In this document: piece after piece, positions 21,850-32,500 of the stretch
Layout of the letters: every line of letters starts with the position of its first letter
Position numbering within the stretch: position 1 is the first letter of the stretch
From: Adiantum capillus-veneris
Taxonomy: Eukaryota; Streptophyta; Polypodiopsida; Polypodiales; Pteridaceae
Assembly (NCBI GenBank): GCA_014529385.2
Contig: CM043963.1
Coordinates: 95,558,412 to 95,618,411, forward strand
DNA: 60,000 nucleotides
Reading direction: 5' to 3'
Notes under the pieces: generated by a model
What the model was told of the DNA's origin: nothing
The model's database searches: none
The model's input: only the letters and a program-made list of their open reading frames with translations
Program-made: the position numbers and the translations under genes

Positions 21850-24180
21850 AGCTCTACTTCTTGCCTTAGGTCTTCTAGAGCTACTCTTGGACCTTCTTGT
21901 CCCTTCTTGTTGCCTCTTCTGCATTGTTGACTAGCAAGTCTTGCAACATCTCCAATTGTTGTTTTAGCTCATTGTTCTCTTTTTGTAGCTCTTGTTGCTG
22001 TGATTTTAATCTATCTTCAACTACTAAAGATCCTTCTGCCTTTGTTCCAACTTTAATTCCCTTGGGCTTCCAAGGCTTGTACAGCCTGGTTGTCCGCTCC
22101 TGCCCTTTCTCTAGCAGCCCTTGGGTTTCTTCTCAATAATTGTATTTCTAGCTCTTGGAGCTCTAACTTGTCCTTTAGCTCCATAAAATTTTTTGGAGAT
22201 GATTCCAGCTAATCTTAAGTCTTTACTTTTCCCTTTTGTAATTTTCAATCTCCTTTGACACTTCAGCTATCTGCAATGTGAGGGTATCCCTCTTAGCTTT
22301 AACTTCTTGTAGGATTTGTCTTTGTGCTTCTTGCTCTCTCAACACTTTCTACTTGTTGATTATACTTTTGCATCTCTCTTTAGAGGTTGTCATGCTCTTT
22401 CATCATGTTCTCATCTCTCGTTGCATACTATTCTCTTCTACCATAGTGAGGGTTCTAATTATAATTCGGTCTAGAATTTGGTGGGCAGCTCTCACATCAT
22501 CTTTGTTTGCTGCTACCACACCTTGCTACTGCCTCTGGTAGTGGTCCAGCTAAGGGGACTTGGTGGCCCATGCTTAGTAGCACTCCTATTGGAGGAGGAC
22601 ACCACAGTCTCTACAGGGGTCTCCATCTTGGCACTATTGGGATTGGTACCAACCTTGGTACTCCCGATGGTGATATATGCAATTTAGGTGCCCTTCCTTG
22701 TGTACCTTGGTCTTGTGGCTTCTTCTCAGCTTTTGCTTCTCTTTTTGGAGTCCATGATGGGATAGAGATCCCATATACTACCTTAGAAACATCCTCGAAT
22801 GTGTATCCCGCTTTGAGGAGATGCTCATAAGTGCATCTTTTGGTCTTTTCTTTTTATTTTAGCATTGGCTCAGCTTTTGATTACATCTTTGGCAGATCCT
22901 TTTTTTGGGATGTTGGGGGGTTTTGATCTTGGTGGTTGGTTGAATTCAAGGGGAGATGTTGATGATGTGGCACTGCCCCCCTTAGCCTTGGTATCTCTTT
23001 CTTCTTTTTCTCCTTTTGCTTCTTGTGCTTCTAGCTGCTCTTGCAGCTTCTTCTTAATATCTTGGACCTCCTCAGCGGTGAATGGCTCTAGATTCTGTTG
23101 TTCAAAAACCCACTCAGACTCTTCATATGCTCTAATGTAGTGGTCACATTTGTCCTTCAAGGGTTGAGAGGAAGTGCCACCCATTTTCTTTGTGTCTGGC
23201 ACCCAATATTCTTCAAAATCCCCTTTTAGTGCTTGCTCGGATTTTGTATTGAAGGGAGTTTCCTGTTCTGTCACTTTGAAATCTAGATTGTTCTTGATTC
23301 GTTTGGATTGCAATCAACGTCTTTGACATCCATACTTTTGTGATACAATGAGGGCTCTGTTTGTTGGGTGTATCATATGTCATTGGAGGGGTGGCTTTAA
23401 ACACGGTCCACCAAAATTCAGCGACTTCATCCTTCTTTATCCAAACTTGCTTAGGTTCTCTTGTAGGCTATGACACTACGTTTTCTTTGTGGATTTCCTT
23501 GAAATATTCACTAACATTTTTCCTTTGTTGGACACAACTTCCTTGGGTGGAACAAATGCAAAAGGGATTTCTTTTGAGGTTCTCTTTGGTAACAATTGTT
23601 GGACCATTGTGAAAAAGGGTTGGTTGCCCTTATCTCTTGACTCCACTGCCTATGGTTTGTCAGCTTTGTGTGTAGAAAATGGAACCACTTGGCTAACATT
23701 GATATTTTGAATGTGGACTTTATTAGAGCTCCAATCAATATATACATTGTGCTTTCTCTGCCATGGATGATCGATTTATAATGGATGCTACACTAGCTTA
23801 TCTTCTAGCACATAAAATTTATGTGGGTAGACATATTGGTTAATTTAGACAAGTATGACTATCCATTCCATTGCCTTGATTGAATGCCTCGAATAGCTTT
23901 GAATGTCCTGTTGTGTGGGCTGGAGCTGTTCCGTAGGTGCAAGCTACTTGTTTAAGCTGTAGAAAATAAGATCTCTTGAATCTAGAAATGCATTTTCTTC
24001 TACTTGATTACCTCCCACCTTGACTTTGATTGTGGGATCCACTATCGCCTTTTCATCGCAATGGTGGTCCTTGTTGTTGCCCTTGATGTAGAAGCTTTCT
24101 CTTTGCCATTTGTTTCTTTGCTTTCACTTGATATTCTTCAACTATTTGGTGTTTTTCTTGCATCCTTTTCTTCTCCTCAT
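21850..24180 (-). pseudogene. Decayed coiled-coil coding sequence, family unknown
   Basis: Several minus-strand pieces read like one decayed charged protein. 23313-22870 is a 147-residue frame rich in Lys, Glu and Gln (TAEEVQDIKKKLQEQLEAQE) with a likely coiled coil and a Pro/Ser tail. Near 22050-21880 is RLKSQQQELQKENNELKQQL, again a heptad-like coiled coil. Near 23610-23480 is RTSKEIPFAFVPPKEVV. Stops and frame changes separate them. They lie downstream of the gypsy-2 integrase on the same strand, so they could be an extra ORF of that element or a separate decayed gene. I recognise no family. Confidence 0.4.
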
Positions 24181-24185
24181 GGATT

Positions 24186-25600
24186 TTATGAGCACGTCTT
24201 GGGTTGGCGGAAGTGATACTCTTTAAGCCTACATCCACTAATCCAATTTGTCATTTCTTCACCAGCCAATGTAGCAAGCTTGACAGCCCCACTTGACGAT
24301 AGATCTTTGATCACAAAGGGTCCCATCCCTAAAGTTTTAAGTTTTTTGACATGTTTTAATGTATAAACCAAGACATAATCGCCTATTTTAAATCCCTTGA
24401 GCGCACATGATTATCAATAAACTACTTGTGCCTTCTTTTCTGAACATAGATAGAAGTTTTCAAGCGAAGCTCATCTAGCTTTTCAAGGTCATCTATTCTT
24501 GAAGATATTCATGGCCTATCCATTCTAGTTGCTTAGCTATCCTTGGCGTTGGGATTAAAAACTCCAAGGACAATATAGCATTAAGACCAAACACCATATT
24601 ATACGGTGTTGTTCCAATAGATGTCTTACATGCTATCCTATAAGCCCACAATGTACAATGCAACTTAGGATCACAATCCGTCCTTGAATATGATACTTTT
24701 TCTTTATAATCAATATCGCGCATTGGATCTTGTTTGTAGCTTTTGCATGTCCATTAGCTTGTGGATGGTATGGAGCTGACTTCTTATGAATTACCATGAA
24801 TTCATCTAGAAGATTTTCAATAACTTCATCAATGAAATGTGTGCCACGATGACTAACAAGTTCTATTGGTAGAACATATCTAACAAAGACATTTTTGTAT
24901 AGAAACTATGGATTGGTCCTTACAGAAGATTTGGTGTAGATTTAACTTCAACCCATTTAGTGAGATAGTTTGTAGGAACAATAATATATTGGGCATGATT
25001 CCTATATGGGGGGGGTGAAGTTGGTCCGATAAAGTCTATACCCCACTTAGCAAAAGCTCTAACTCCCATCATTCATCTTAATGGCATCTTGTTCCTCTTT
25101 ATTGACACTTTGGTATGCTAGCAAGCCTCACATCTTTTAACGTATTTGGGACACCATATTCCCATGGTTAAGTTTTATCCTTAAGAAATGGCCTCCAATT
25201 ATTCCTCCATGTGCCTGCTCTAGGATCATCAGATACATGCTTTTTGTTGCACATATCCTGAGCTGATTATCTTTTCCTCTCTTATAGAGCTGATTTTCAA
25301 TCATTGTGAAGTCTTGAGCCTCTATCTCTATAGATCTTTGACGTGCTCTTGAGGTATTTTCAAAAATTTTCTCGTTGTCAGATAGTCAATCATATGTTGA
25401 CTCCATTTTGGTGCAATTTTCACCTGAAACAGTGTTGCATGTTCTATTGGTGGTGTAGATCTGCATGTAGCATAACTAGTAACATACTCATGAACATCGG
25501 CGCATATATTTGGCTAATAAACTCCTAATTGTTTCATGCATTGATATGTTTTTGTTTTGAAATGATAAGTCCTGAACATGTGATTCTAATAGATAAGAAT
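24186..25600 (-). pseudogene. Gypsy-2 integrase pseudogene
   Basis: Recognisable pieces in order are CPKYVKRCEACW (zinc domain, near 25125), AFAKWGIDFIGP (first catalytic Asp), LVSHRGTHF, PYHPQANGHAKATNKI, then 24723-24493 with LHCTLWAYRIACKTSIGTTP and 24371-24186 with MGMGPFVIKDL-type C-terminal sequence. The second catalytic Asp, expected in SDRGTHF, reads His. The final Glu, expected in GQAEATNK, reads Lys. Two of the three catalytic acids are therefore lost, in addition to frame breaks. Confidence 0.82.
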
Positions 25601-25667
25601 CATATTCTTCTGGACATGCATAATCGTAAAATGTTATCTGAGCCTAAATGATACAAACATCTGCTGA

Positions 25668-26208
25668 TTAATTAAAAATTCTTGGATTTCCAAACCGTCT
25701 GTCATTAATTTCTTGCTCAGTCCTATCAAATTCTCCCCCATAGCATAGTAAACTTACTATCTCCTGAGACCACTTGGGTACCATTTCAACATTGAAATCA
25801 GGGATGCCATTATCTACACCTTCTGGAGGTTCTCCATTTGGCAATCTCAAGAGAGGATCTTCTCAGAGATGTGTCTTCTCTTTTTTAACCACTACTATAA
25901 AGTCAAATTCCAGCAATATGATAAACCATCGTACAATGCGTCTGGTATTCTGTGGTTTGTTTACAAGGTATAAGAGGGCTTGATGATCAGTGAAAAACAC
26001 AAACTGGTTTGCAAGGAGATAATGTCAAAATTTCTTAACATCATATATCACACTAGCCCTTTGCTCTTAGTGGTAGTGTAGTTCTTTAGCATTGTTAAGC
26101 TCTATGCTGGCATAACAAACTTGGAAATCTCTATTTCCTTCTCCTGGTTGAGCCAAGATGCATCCTATAGAAAATGTCAAAGCATCAATATAAGCATGAA
26201 AGATGTAA
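25668..26208 (-). pseudogene. Gypsy-2 RNase H (downstream of the split)
   Basis: Minus-strand sequence begins FHAYIDALTFSIGCILAQPG, then CYASIE, then after decay ALLYLVNKPQNTRRIVRWF, and ends in LRLPNGEPPEGVDNGIPDF. This is the standard gypsy RNase H followed by the linker to integrase. Its first codons join in frame with 28286 onward once the intervening insertion is removed. Confidence 0.85.
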
Positions 26209-26662
26209 TGTACCCAACATTTATTCATATAAGTCATTTCAATTATTTTGCAAAGTAATTGAGATTCTCAATTTTTTGAGTCATCATGAGTTTATCACGG
26301 CAACAATCAGATTGAAATCGGGTTCAGAATCTATTTATTTATGATCTTTCTTTATGTGGAACAATAGGTTTATGTGGGAACCTAAGCTATGTGTGAAGAA
26401 AAAGCTTAAAGATAGTATTTCTAGGAAAGAAAGAGAAGTGAGTCAAAATTAGGATACTTCTTTCTTTCTCTCTCTCAAGATGGAATGGGAACTTGTAAGT
26501 ATAGAGCTTTTTAAAAATCGCGCATAAGATTCGTGAACGTCAAAAATAATTTTTTTACAAAAAATAAAAATAAAAAAATTTTAGAGCCACGACGACGCGC
26601 GAGCTTTTCCTTCTCCTATTCTTTAAACCCTCTCAATATTATTAGCACTCCCCTAGGGCCTA

Positions 26663-26668
26663 TATAAA
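26663..26668 (+). promoter_or_regulatory. TATA box in the LTR-like insertion
   Basis: GGCCTATATAAAGGACCC at about 26657-26674, followed by pyrimidine-rich sequence and, 207 bp after the TATAAA, an ATG at 26875. Spacing to a start site about 30 bp downstream would be normal for plant promoters. Confidence 0.6.
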
Positions 26669-26874
26669 GGACCCTTCTCCTCTCACTTTGAACACACACA
26701 TCTACGAAAGTGGAAGCTCTCTTGCAATGACGTGCCGGAGGGAAGCTCTCTCCCTTAACCTCTCACCTTCAAGCCATCTCCATCTCCAATCGTCGACGTG
26801 TCGTCTCACGGTTTGTGAACACACACTCTCTCTATCTACAACAACGCGCTTTTCTTTTCTCTATTCCAAAGCTA

Positions 26875-27050
26875 TGGCTCTGAAGCGTGTAACGCAAAGT
26901 TCTGAGGATGGCCATGCCGTTGCACCACCAAGGAAGGTGGAAAGGAAGGTGTCTACTCCGAACGTATCTCATGCGAAAGCATCAACCGAAGAAGAAGTCG
27001 AAGCCGACCAACCTCTAGTACAGGAGTTAGCCGCATGCACTCCAAATCCA
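26875..27050 (+). CDS. Possible first exon inside the LTR-like insertion
   Basis: From ATG 26875 a frame reads MALKRVTQSSEDGHAVAPPR and continues charged and low in hydrophobic residues for about 59 residues, to a consensus donor GTAAGA at 27051. Composition resembles a disordered or nuclear protein. No family is recognised. It could be a captured host exon, the start of the element's own transcript, or chance. I see no acceptor exon that clearly continues it. Confidence 0.3.
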
Positions 27051-27404
27051 GTAAGACAAATTTATAATTCTGCATTTCTATTCATGTTTGACTTGGGAAG
27101 CTAAGCATAGGGAACCCCTTAAACTGTCCGAGAAACGTGATTCTATCACAAGAAACAAGCATATATTTTAATAGATTAGTGAAAGAAATTGTCACTATTT
27201 GTTGAATTGGTATTGCTTAATAAATTGATATTGTTTGATAAGTGGATTCTTATTGATATGAAGAATTGGGTGATTATATTTGAAGAATCATTTAAAGAGA
27301 AGAATTGTTGAAAGAATATCTTTTGTTCCTCGCGGGTAGCGAGATGATTCTGCAGTTAGCGGAGATTAAGCTGAGGTTATCGGCTCTCTTTTGTTCCTCG
27401 CGGC

Positions 27405-27535
27405 GGTTAGCGGGATGCCTGGTGGTTAGCAAGATGCCTCGCAGGTAGCGGGATGCTTGGCGTGGTTAGCTAGATGCCTGGAGGTTAGCGGGATGCCTCG
27501 CGGTTAGCAAGATGCCTCACGGTTAGCGGGATGGG
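27405..27535. repeat. Minisatellite, 7 units of 19-20 bp
   Basis: Seven head-to-tail units of the form GGTTAGCGGGATGCCTCGC, with variants at the central GCGGG/GCAAG/GCTAG and the last bases. Looser related units occur just upstream (27333-27395) and one near 27605. GC content is clearly above the surroundings. Confidence 0.9.
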
Positions 27536-28285
27536 AAGGTTGCACAATTGGTGGTTAGCAAATAAATCCTTTGCAAAGGCTCTGTTGGTTAGACAGAGAA
27601 AGTCCGCGGGTAGCGGCAACTCAAGAGAAATTGAAAAAGTTATTTTTGTTGAATAATAGGGCTGTCTTCATTATGTGTTGTTTGAATTGTTTTGGTATTG
27701 TTTGAAGGGTTGTATAAAAGAACCTATGTTTGGAATTAATTAAGGAACACTGTTTGTATATGTTAAACAGTGTGATAAAAAGTGTGAGTGTAGGGTGGAA
27801 AGTGGGGGCTGGCTCAGGTTGCTATTCAAGGATGGGTGGTCTCGATTAGTCGAGAAACTCTCCACTCCCTCTTATTAAAAGAAGTGAAACTAGAGACTCA
27901 TTGTGCCATGAGACGAGATAGCCCAAATCTACGTGACAAAAATTACTATTTAGTTTGGACTAAGTCTCATATCATATTTATGGTTTATGGACGGCGGCCG
28001 TGCCTCTTAAACGTGGGGAAAAAGGCGTCGTTTATGGATTCTAAATATGTCAATGGGATTTCATCTTTATGTTAGGAAAGAGCTTCATTGGATTCCTAGA
28101 TTTATCGACTTGGCTTGTGGCGTACGACCCTTATAACCACGTAAACGATGGATAGAGGACTTCCTCTCTTCTGTTGCTCATATCTCTACTTTGTGAAAAT
28201 GGTAGGGTGTCGTCAATGGAAAAGGAGAATAAGGGAAGGCCATCTATCAAGTCTCCCCAATCTTCTCGGGGTTGGGGACCTCACA

Positions 28286-29529
28286 AAAGATCTTTTCCCA
28301 ATCTGGTGCTTTTAAAATTGGAGCAGATATAAGTGCTTTCTTCAATTTTTTGAATGACTCCTTGCACTCATCTATCCACACAAAGAATACTATAAGTCTA
28401 TATAGGGGTTGAGCAATGACCACATACATGTGTATAAACCTCCTGTAATAACCACAATGTCCCATAAAGCATTGTTCCTGCTTTGTGTTGTTTTGTCTAG
28501 GCATCTCTACGATCACTTTCATCTTATCCAAATCAGCTAATATACCATTTTTTGAGACAATATGTCCCAAGATTCTACCTTATGTAACCATGAATACACA
28601 TTTCTTTGGGTTAAGGTAGATCCTATACGTCCTACACTTCTTGAATACTTTTTTGAGGTGTTTTGTATGTTCCTCAAATATTCTTTAAAATCACGTGCCA
28701 TCAATCTCTGGAATGTTGCTGGGACATTGGTCAATCCAAATGGCATTACCCTATATCCATATATACCCACTCAGTGGAAAATTCCTTCTTATATTGAACT
28801 TCAAAAGAAATTGCAAACCGATTGTAGGCAGAGATCCATCTAAGAAGGAATATGCCGACTTTCTTGCCACTCGTTCCAGGACACATGGTCAGTGATAGTA
28901 GGTAAGGGATAATTATCCTTACTGTGGCTACATTAACCTTCGTGAGATTGAAACACACTCGAAGGTTACCATTCTTCTTAGGCACTACCACAGTTGGAGA
29001 TACCCATTTGGTGTGTTCTATCTCATAGATAAACTCAGCCTCCTTCAATTTATCAATCTCTTTCTTGATGCACTTAGAAAATGTATCATTATATGCGTAT
29101 GGTCTCTGTTGGCTAGGATTTTCATCAGGTTTCAATGGGATTGTGTGTTGGTAATTGTCAAATCTACTCCCTTTAAGTCTTTGTATGACCATGCAAACAC
29201 GTCCTGTACTCCTTTAGAAGGCTTATGAGCTTCAGCTCTTCATCCGGACTCAGATCAATTGCTATATAGAGTGGCCTTGGCTCTTCCCCTAGCTCTGTCA
29301 AGTCTATCTGCTTTGCATCTTCTGGCCCTTCATAAGACTCTTTGTCCTTTTGCTCTCGTAGGGAATGTGTCATCACTACCTTTCTGTCTTGGATAGTGAA
29401 TTTTTTGTAGTGGGAAGCCACACTCATTTTGTCGTCATTTTTCACACTCTCTTCTTCACCACTCTCAATTTGAGTTGTCCTCACTTGCCCGAGTTTTCTT
29501 GAGCTCTCTGTGTTTCTTCTTTGTGTCAA
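28286..29529 (-). pseudogene. Gypsy-2 reverse transcriptase pseudogene
   Basis: Frames in order: 29529-29173 (protease-RT linker), 29192-28746 with WVSPTVVVPKKNGNLRVC, 28770-28537 with [17 protein letters not shown], 28570-28286 with GHIVSKNGI, FMGHCGYYRRFI and ISAPILKAPDWEKIF. Several frameshifts separate them, and the YxDD-type catalytic motif falls in a disrupted part. The right-hand edge of the LTR-like insertion cuts it just before RNase H. Confidence 0.88.
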
Positions 29530-30400
29530 ATTTGGTCCATTTAGTTTCTGTGAACTCGTCTAGTTATGGTTCTTTTGTCTTTTTTAAGTTTTGTTTCAGT
29601 TTCAGACTTTTGAGTTTATTTTTCAGGTTTTTTGTGATGTCTCGTATCTTTGGATCTTGAGCTCGAGAGAATCTTCCTAAAACTTGGTCCTTAACACAAT
29701 TTTCATCTTTTGCAAACATAAAAAATTGTGTTTTGCCTCTTATTCTAGGCATCAAATTCTCTCTAGCCCTGTGTTTAGCTCTCTTGCTCTTATAGCATTG
29801 TTGACGTTTAGGTTTTTGATTTGGAAAGTCATAGAATCTGACATCGGCTATTGTTTTCTTTGGTTCACTTGTATTGTCATAGAATTCATTATCTACATCC
29901 TCATCTTGCTCAAGATACTATGGTGAGTTGTAAAACAACTCCCCTTCGTCTACTTTCATCGATTTGTCTTTTCTAGGATGTTCAGAGACTATTTCCTCCT
30001 CTTTCCCATTTACCGCGCTAACCATATAGTATGGAGCCACATCATAGCCATATTTTTGTAAAACCTTGTTGTGGGACCATCCAAAATAGCACACACATCT
30101 AGGGTAGCTAGAATATGTGTCCATTTGAAAGGTTCTAGAATTTCTTCAGGGAAGGGTTTATGAATGTAGTCCTTATCCTCAATCGCTCTTTCCAGAATAT
30201 ACTCTTCGCATTTTAGGCTCCCGCACTGAGATGCACCAGACATCCATAGCTCCTTTGGAGTACCTAATCAAGCTGGAAGCTCAAATTTTGCCAATGTTGC
30301 TGAATCAAACTCCTCAACTAGGGTTTGGTACACATCTTTGTAACTATGGTCTTTAAGGTTTATGCGCGTTGTGGTTTCCATGTGTCTGAGGTATATATGA
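29530..30400 (-). pseudogene. Gypsy-2 region between protease and RT, decayed
   Basis: Short minus frames (29755-29564, 30243-30010) are Lys-rich or unremarkable and full of stops. They sit where gypsy Pol links protease to RT. No motif can be named. Confidence 0.45.
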
Positions 30401-30886
30401 TCATATCCCCAGTCTTGGGCCATCTTCAGCTGGCGCATGAATGGTCATCCAAGTATTATGGTGTAAATCCACTATAGCAAAGGTATGCTCATACTCAATG
30501 CCGCAAGAAGTAACAATCACCTTCTCTAGAAGTTTGAGGGGTTTCTGCATATACCCGTATGCTAATTGCAATTTCATCCTTGTGGCTCTCAAGGCAAGTT
30601 TTTCCCATTTCTTCCATATCTCTCTGGTTGCAATGGCCACACCAGCCCCACTGTCAAGAATTTCCATGGTTGTAATACCTTGGAATGCAACATGAAGCAT
30701 ATTATTGCCTATCTTGTTTAAGGGTACTGATTGCGTGTTTATCTGATGCTTTTCTAGATCTCTAATCTCTTCTTCTATCTGAGATGTTGGATCTTTTACC
30801 CCAAACTTTTCTAAGCATTTTCCAACTATTTCCCACATGTTTGGCCGTATTCGAAGAAGCTCAATTAGTGTAATGGTGCAAGTCAA
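30401..30886 (-). pseudogene. Gypsy-2 aspartic protease region
   Basis: A 161-residue open frame containing MEILDSGAGVAIATREIWKK, the retropepsin active site D-S-G-A, followed by a typical beta-rich stretch (LQLAYGYMQKPLKLLEKVIV). This enzyme would cut Gag-Pol. The frame itself is open, but its neighbours are broken. Confidence 0.8.
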
Positions 30887-31501
30887 ACTTCATTTTATAT
30901 TCTACCATGATAGAGGGTAAGGTTATCAAAAACTAAGGTTGGCTCTCTAAGGATCTTCACAAATCCTCTATCTCCCCAATATGAGAGAATATATAGGTTT
31001 TCTTGAGATCCTACCTCAAACTCCTCAATAGGAGAAGAAATACATTCCTCCCATTATTGGTATTGTTCACTTTTTGACTTAGATCATTTGCTTCATTTTC
31101 TTCTTGTATTGGTCTCCAAAGTTTATCTAAGCCATTGTATTTTTTTTATATCTTCGGCATGATGGGATGGAAACCATCAGATGCCTGATCGATGGTGTTC
31201 ATCACTCTCTTGGCATTTTGATTAATGTCGGTGGTTCTAACTCAACTGCGGGAATCTAAGCTATCCTTTTAGGCTCGTGTCTTGGTGGGATCACTGGTGT
31301 TGGAGCTAGAATCTTTATCCAACCCTTTGGTTTTCTTGTTAGTGGCTCTAACAAAGCTAGCACTTTTGGTTCATTTTCTGACACATCTCCAACCTTTGCT
31401 TTTCCAAGTCAGCATATGGGTACGTCATCCATCTTTGTTCTTGGGTCTGGTTATTTTTTAACCGTGCCTCATATGCTTCTAGAAGTGATTTTAGAGGTTA
31501 T
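30887..31501 (-). other. Decayed gypsy-2 sequence, no readable frame
   Basis: This lies between the protease and nucleocapsid parts of gypsy-2. Both strands are broken by stops and no motif can be read. It is probably Gag-protease linker. Confidence 0.4.
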
Positions 31502-32179
31502 TCACTCTCTTTCAACTAGTACAGATCCTCCCAAGCCTGCACCTTTTGGTTCTCCATTCTTCTCTAGCCTTGCGTCATGGGTCTCCTTTCCTTTGTTGAC
31601 TTCACCTTCTAGTTTTCTCAAATTTTCCTTGGTTTTTGTGATCTCTTCTACTAAGGAAGTTTGTTCTTGTTCCTTCCTAGATTTCATGCATGCTTTCCTA
31701 GCCTTCCAAGTGTTGTAATGACTTCTCCGTTCAAGACTAGGTGTATCTGTTCTTGGTTCCTCAATTATTGGTTCTTCCATTTCTTTTTGAGCTTGCGCGC
31801 TTGTGACGACCTGTATAGGTATCACCCTTTCATTTTCAGAACCACTACTTGATGGGATTGCCTCTAACATGTTCAACATTGTTTTCACCATTTTGTTTGG
31901 GATTTTTGGGCAGTCACTAATCAAATGAGTGATGCCACAATCAGGATAGTGCACATTCACTATAAAGAATTCCATATGGGACAGTCTTTTATCAGGTGGT
32001 TGCCACCACACTTATTGCACGGAACTAATGGTTGTCGAGGCACTCCTAGAGCTGCTCACTATTGATAGGCAGATCTTTGTCCTGCTAAGCCACCATTGGC
32101 TATGAGCAACAATGTGCATTCATCCAGGCTATATCTACCTTCTCATGCAGAGCATGAGCTGCTATTGGTGGTCCAACAT
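31502..32179 (-). pseudogene. Gypsy-2 nucleocapsid / Gag C-terminus
   Basis: A minus frame reads CNKCGGNHLIKDC (CX2CX4HX4C zinc knuckle) near 32017-31979 and, in the next frame, a second degenerate knuckle DCGITHLISDC. An acidic/basic tail follows (EEITKTKENLRKLEGE). The copia-1 insertion separates it from the rest of Gag at 32179. Confidence 0.8.
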
Positions 32180-32500
32180 TGTAAAGAATGAGGATGCAAG
32201 AGAGCTACACAAGACAAGCACACACCACACAGAGATGGAAAGCTTCTTCTTCTTCTTACAGAAAAGAGAGTGCAAAATGACTAAGTGTTAAAACTGAAAA
32301 GTAGCACATATGTACATGCGGTCACTAAGTGTGAACTCGCTAGAAGCGTACTAGGCTGGCACTATAAGTGTAGTCCAGCTGTAGAATCACTGGCAGAGAT
32401 CCTCCGTGTCGGTCACCTAACGCGCCAGTGAGTAAATGTCGTAAGCGGCCAAGACCCGTAGTGGATGCCAGCTCAAGATGTAGAGCTCGACATCTCAACA
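32180..32500 (-). repeat. Copia-1 3' LTR
   Basis: 321 bp, TGTAAAGAATG to CATCTCAACA on the plus strand. It is the 3' LTR because the element reads on the minus strand. Confidence 0.97.

Larger units (their letters stand above)
26214..28285 (+). mobile_element. 2,072-bp LTR-like insertion (probable solo LTR)
   Basis: The unit begins TGTAATGTACCC and ends GGGGACCTCACA (TG...CA) and is flanked by the 5-bp direct repeat AAAGA (26209-26213 and 28286-28290). Removing it with one AAAGA copy restores the gypsy-2 frame DWEKIF-HAYIDA exactly. No internal retroelement genes are seen. A TATA box and coding-like exon point to plus orientation. It best fits a solo LTR of a long-LTR element. A small non-autonomous LTR element with diverged ends is less likely because I find no internal LTR pair. 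Confidence 0.8.

Noticed and set aside
27405-27535. CRISPR-like array
   Set aside because: Units are 19-20 bp head to tail without unique spacers; it is a minisatellite in a eukaryotic context.
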